A DNA stretch of 7,803 bases from Burkholderiaceae bacterium (GTDB taxonomy: Bacteria > Pseudomonadota > Gammaproteobacteria > Burkholderiales > Burkholderiaceae_C): contig JANREF010000104.1 of assembly GCA_030726195.1 (NCBI GenBank), positions 1 to 7,803 of the forward strand, read 5' to 3'. The notes under the pieces were generated by a model, which worked only from the letters and a program-made list of their open reading frames with translations, was not told the DNA's origin and did no database searches. The translations under genes and the position numbers were made by a program. This document shows, in pieces, positions 6,153-7,803 of the stretch. Numbering within the stretch: the stretch's first letter is position 1; each line of letters opens with the position of its first letter.

Positions 6153-7803
6153 ATGACCACAGACAACCCACTGCTACACCTCAATGCACAGGGCCTTGTG
6201 CAGTTTGACCGCATCCAAGCCCAGCATGTGCAACCCGGCATCACCGAGCTGTTGGTACAAGCCCAATCCGCGCTGGACACCGTGGTCGCCCCCTCGTTCA
6301 AGCCCAGCTGGCAAGCACTGGCAGCCACGCTGGATGTCGCCACCGAGCGTCTGGGCATGGCATGGGGTGCAGTGAGCCACCTGAAAAACGTCATGGAAAC
6401 GCCAGAGCTGCGCGCGGCTTACAACACCATGCTGCCCGCCGTGACGGAGTTTTGGACGCAACTGGGTGCCAACGAGCACCTGTACCAGCAATACAAATCA
6501 CTGGATGCCTCGGCGCTCAACCCAGAGCAACAGCAAGCACTGCGCAACACACTGCGCAGCTTCGCCCTGGGTGGTGCAGACCTGCGCGGCGAACCAAAAA
6601 TACGATTCGCGCAGATTCAAGAGCGCATGGCCGAATTGGGACAACTGTTTGGCGAACACGCCCTAGACGCCACCGAGGCCTTCAGCCTTGTGGCCAGCAC
6701 CGCCCAGCTGGACGGCCTACCCGCCGACGTGCTTACTGCCACCGCACATGCGGCCCAGCAAGCCGGACATGCACAAGGTCAGCACTTGCTCAGCCTCAAA
6801 ATGCCCGTGTATTTGCCGGTGATGCAATACGTCAAAGACGCAGGCATACGCGAGACGCTGTACAAAGCCCACACCACGCGCGCCAGCGACCAAGCCGATG
6901 TCGCGAGCAAGCCCGAACTGGTCACACTCGACAACACGCCCATCATGCAAGAGCTGGTCGCTCTTCGCCAAGAAGAGGCCAGCTTGCTGGGCTTTGCCAA
7001 CTACGCCGAGTTGTCGGTGTTCACCAAAATGGCCAGCAACGCCGATGAAGTTCTGCGTTTTTTGCGCGACTTGGCGCACAAAGCCAAACCCCACGGTTTG
7101 CAAGACCTCGCCGACTTGCGCAGCTTTGCCGCTGAGCACCTAGGCATCCACGACCCACAGCCGTGGGATTGGACCTTCATCGGTGAGCGCTTGAAAGAGC
7201 AACGCTATGCCTTTAGCGAGTCCGAGGTCAAACAATACCTACCCGCCAACAAAGTGCTGGACGGTTTGTTCAAAGTGGTTCAAGGCTTGTTTGGCGTGCG
7301 CATCGTGCCAGACCAAGCACCCGTGTGGAGCCCATCGGTGCAGTTTTTCAAGATCGAGCGAGACGTGAACGGCCAAGCGCAGCTGCTGGGCCAGTTTTAC
7401 CTAGACACCCCTGCACGCGACGGCAAGCGCGGCGGTGCCTGGATGGACGACGTGCGTGCGCGCTGGTTGCGCCCCGACACCGCGCAACTGCAAACACCCA
7501 TTGCCCACATGGTGTGCAACTTCAGCGACGGTGTAAACGGCAAGCCCGCGCTGCTCACACACGACGACGCCATCACCTTGTTCCATGAGTTTGGCCACGG
7601 CCTACACCACATGCTCACGCAAGTGAACGAGCACGATGTATCCGGTATCAGTGGCGTGGAATGGGACGCTGTCGAGCTGCCCAGCCAATTCATGGAGAAC
7701 TTCTGCTGGGAGTGGGACGTGTTGCGCGACATGACCGCCCACGCAGACGCTGGCCAGCCTATGCCACGAGCATTGTTCGACAAAATGCTGGCAGCCAAAA
7801 ACT
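6153..7803 (+). CDS. prlC: Oligopeptidase A (M3 family metallopeptidase), 3' end beyond window
   Basis: This cytoplasmic zinc endopeptidase of family M3 degrades short peptides, including cleaved signal peptides. The frame stays open for 550 codons to the right edge; full-length relatives are about 680 residues, so roughly a fifth is missing. Family landmarks include the N-terminal NPLL (5-8), LPVMQY and TRASDQ in the helical half, YLDTPARDGKRGGAWMDD ahead of the active site, and the zinc site HEFGH (478-482) with E479 as catalytic base. The third zinc ligand is probably E508 in VELPSQ. No frameshift is seen. The ATG at 6153 agrees with the family start, although there is no Shine-Dalgarno sequence and a terminator ends 17 bp upstream. 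It follows yhbY on the same strand, but the terminator argues against simple co-transcription. Confidence 0.95.
   Translation, partial: MTTDNPLLHLNAQGLVQFDRIQAQHVQPGITELLVQAQSALDTVVAPSFKPSWQALAATLDVATERLGMAWGAVSHLKNVMETPELRAAYNTMLPAVTEFWTQLGANEHLYQQYKSLDASALNPEQQQALRNTLRSFALGGADLRGEPKIRFAQIQERMAELGQLFGEHALDATEAFSLVASTAQLDGLPADVLTATAHAAQQAGHAQGQHLLSLKMPVYLPVMQYVKDAGIRETLYKAHTTRASDQADVASKPELVTLDNTPIMQELVALRQEEASLLGFANYAELSVFTKMASNADEVLRFLRDLAHKAKPHGLQDLADLRSFAAEHLGIHDPQPWDWTFIGERLKEQRYAFSESEVKQYLPANKVLDGLFKVVQGLFGVRIVPDQAPVWSPSVQFFKIERDVNGQAQLLGQFYLDTPARDGKRGGAWMDDVRARWLRPDTAQLQTPIAHMVCNFSDGVNGKPALLTHDDAITLFHEFGHGLHHMLTQVNEHDVSGISGVEWDAVELPSQFMENFCWEWDVLRDMTAHADAGQPMPRALFDKMLAAKN

Overview
The window looks like a chromosomal housekeeping segment of a betaproteobacterium, probably Burkholderiales and possibly the Comamonadaceae. 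This rests on protein character (FtsH beginning [12 protein letters not shown], a long basic-tailed YhbY, GC-rich codon use) and on the conserved order rlmE-ftsH-folP-glmM. No database search was possible, so the taxonomy is an inference. Nothing points to a phage, an integrated element, a CRISPR array or a defence island. All six protein genes belong to well-known families.

Layout from the left: a 15-bp tandem repeat array (1-75) is cut by the window edge. Then, all on the minus strand and so transcribed right to left, come glmM (106-1446), folP (1534-2415), ftsH (2587-4542) and rlmE (4721-5392). Divergently on the plus strand lie yhbY (5450-5923), a 229-bp intergenic stretch rich in inverted repeats, and prlC (6153 to the right edge), which is truncated at its 3' end.

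The minus-strand cluster is the classic arrangement of a 23S rRNA 2'-O-methyltransferase (RlmE), a membrane AAA+ protease (FtsH), dihydropteroate synthase (FolP) and phosphoglucosamine mutase (GlmM). The sequence suggests three control points inside it. A near-perfect sigma-32 heat-shock promoter lies just upstream of ftsH. ftsH starts at TTG with the only strong Shine-Dalgarno sequence in the window. A Rho-independent-type hairpin lies between ftsH and folP. YhbY (50S assembly) and RlmE (50S maturation) share a 57-bp divergent intergenic region.

The most unusual parts are non-coding. (1) The yhbY-prlC gap holds a series of perfect or near-perfect hairpins ending in a strong hairpin plus six T's, only 17 bp before the prlC start codon. 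Upstream segments can pair with the terminator's 5' arm, so this could be an attenuator, a structured leader or a small RNA. (2) The edge repeat gives an ordered set of G5 tracts on one strand. On the glmM transcript it gives a C-rich, G-poor RNA suited to Rho loading. No wholly new protein system is visible; the novelty, if any, is regulatory.
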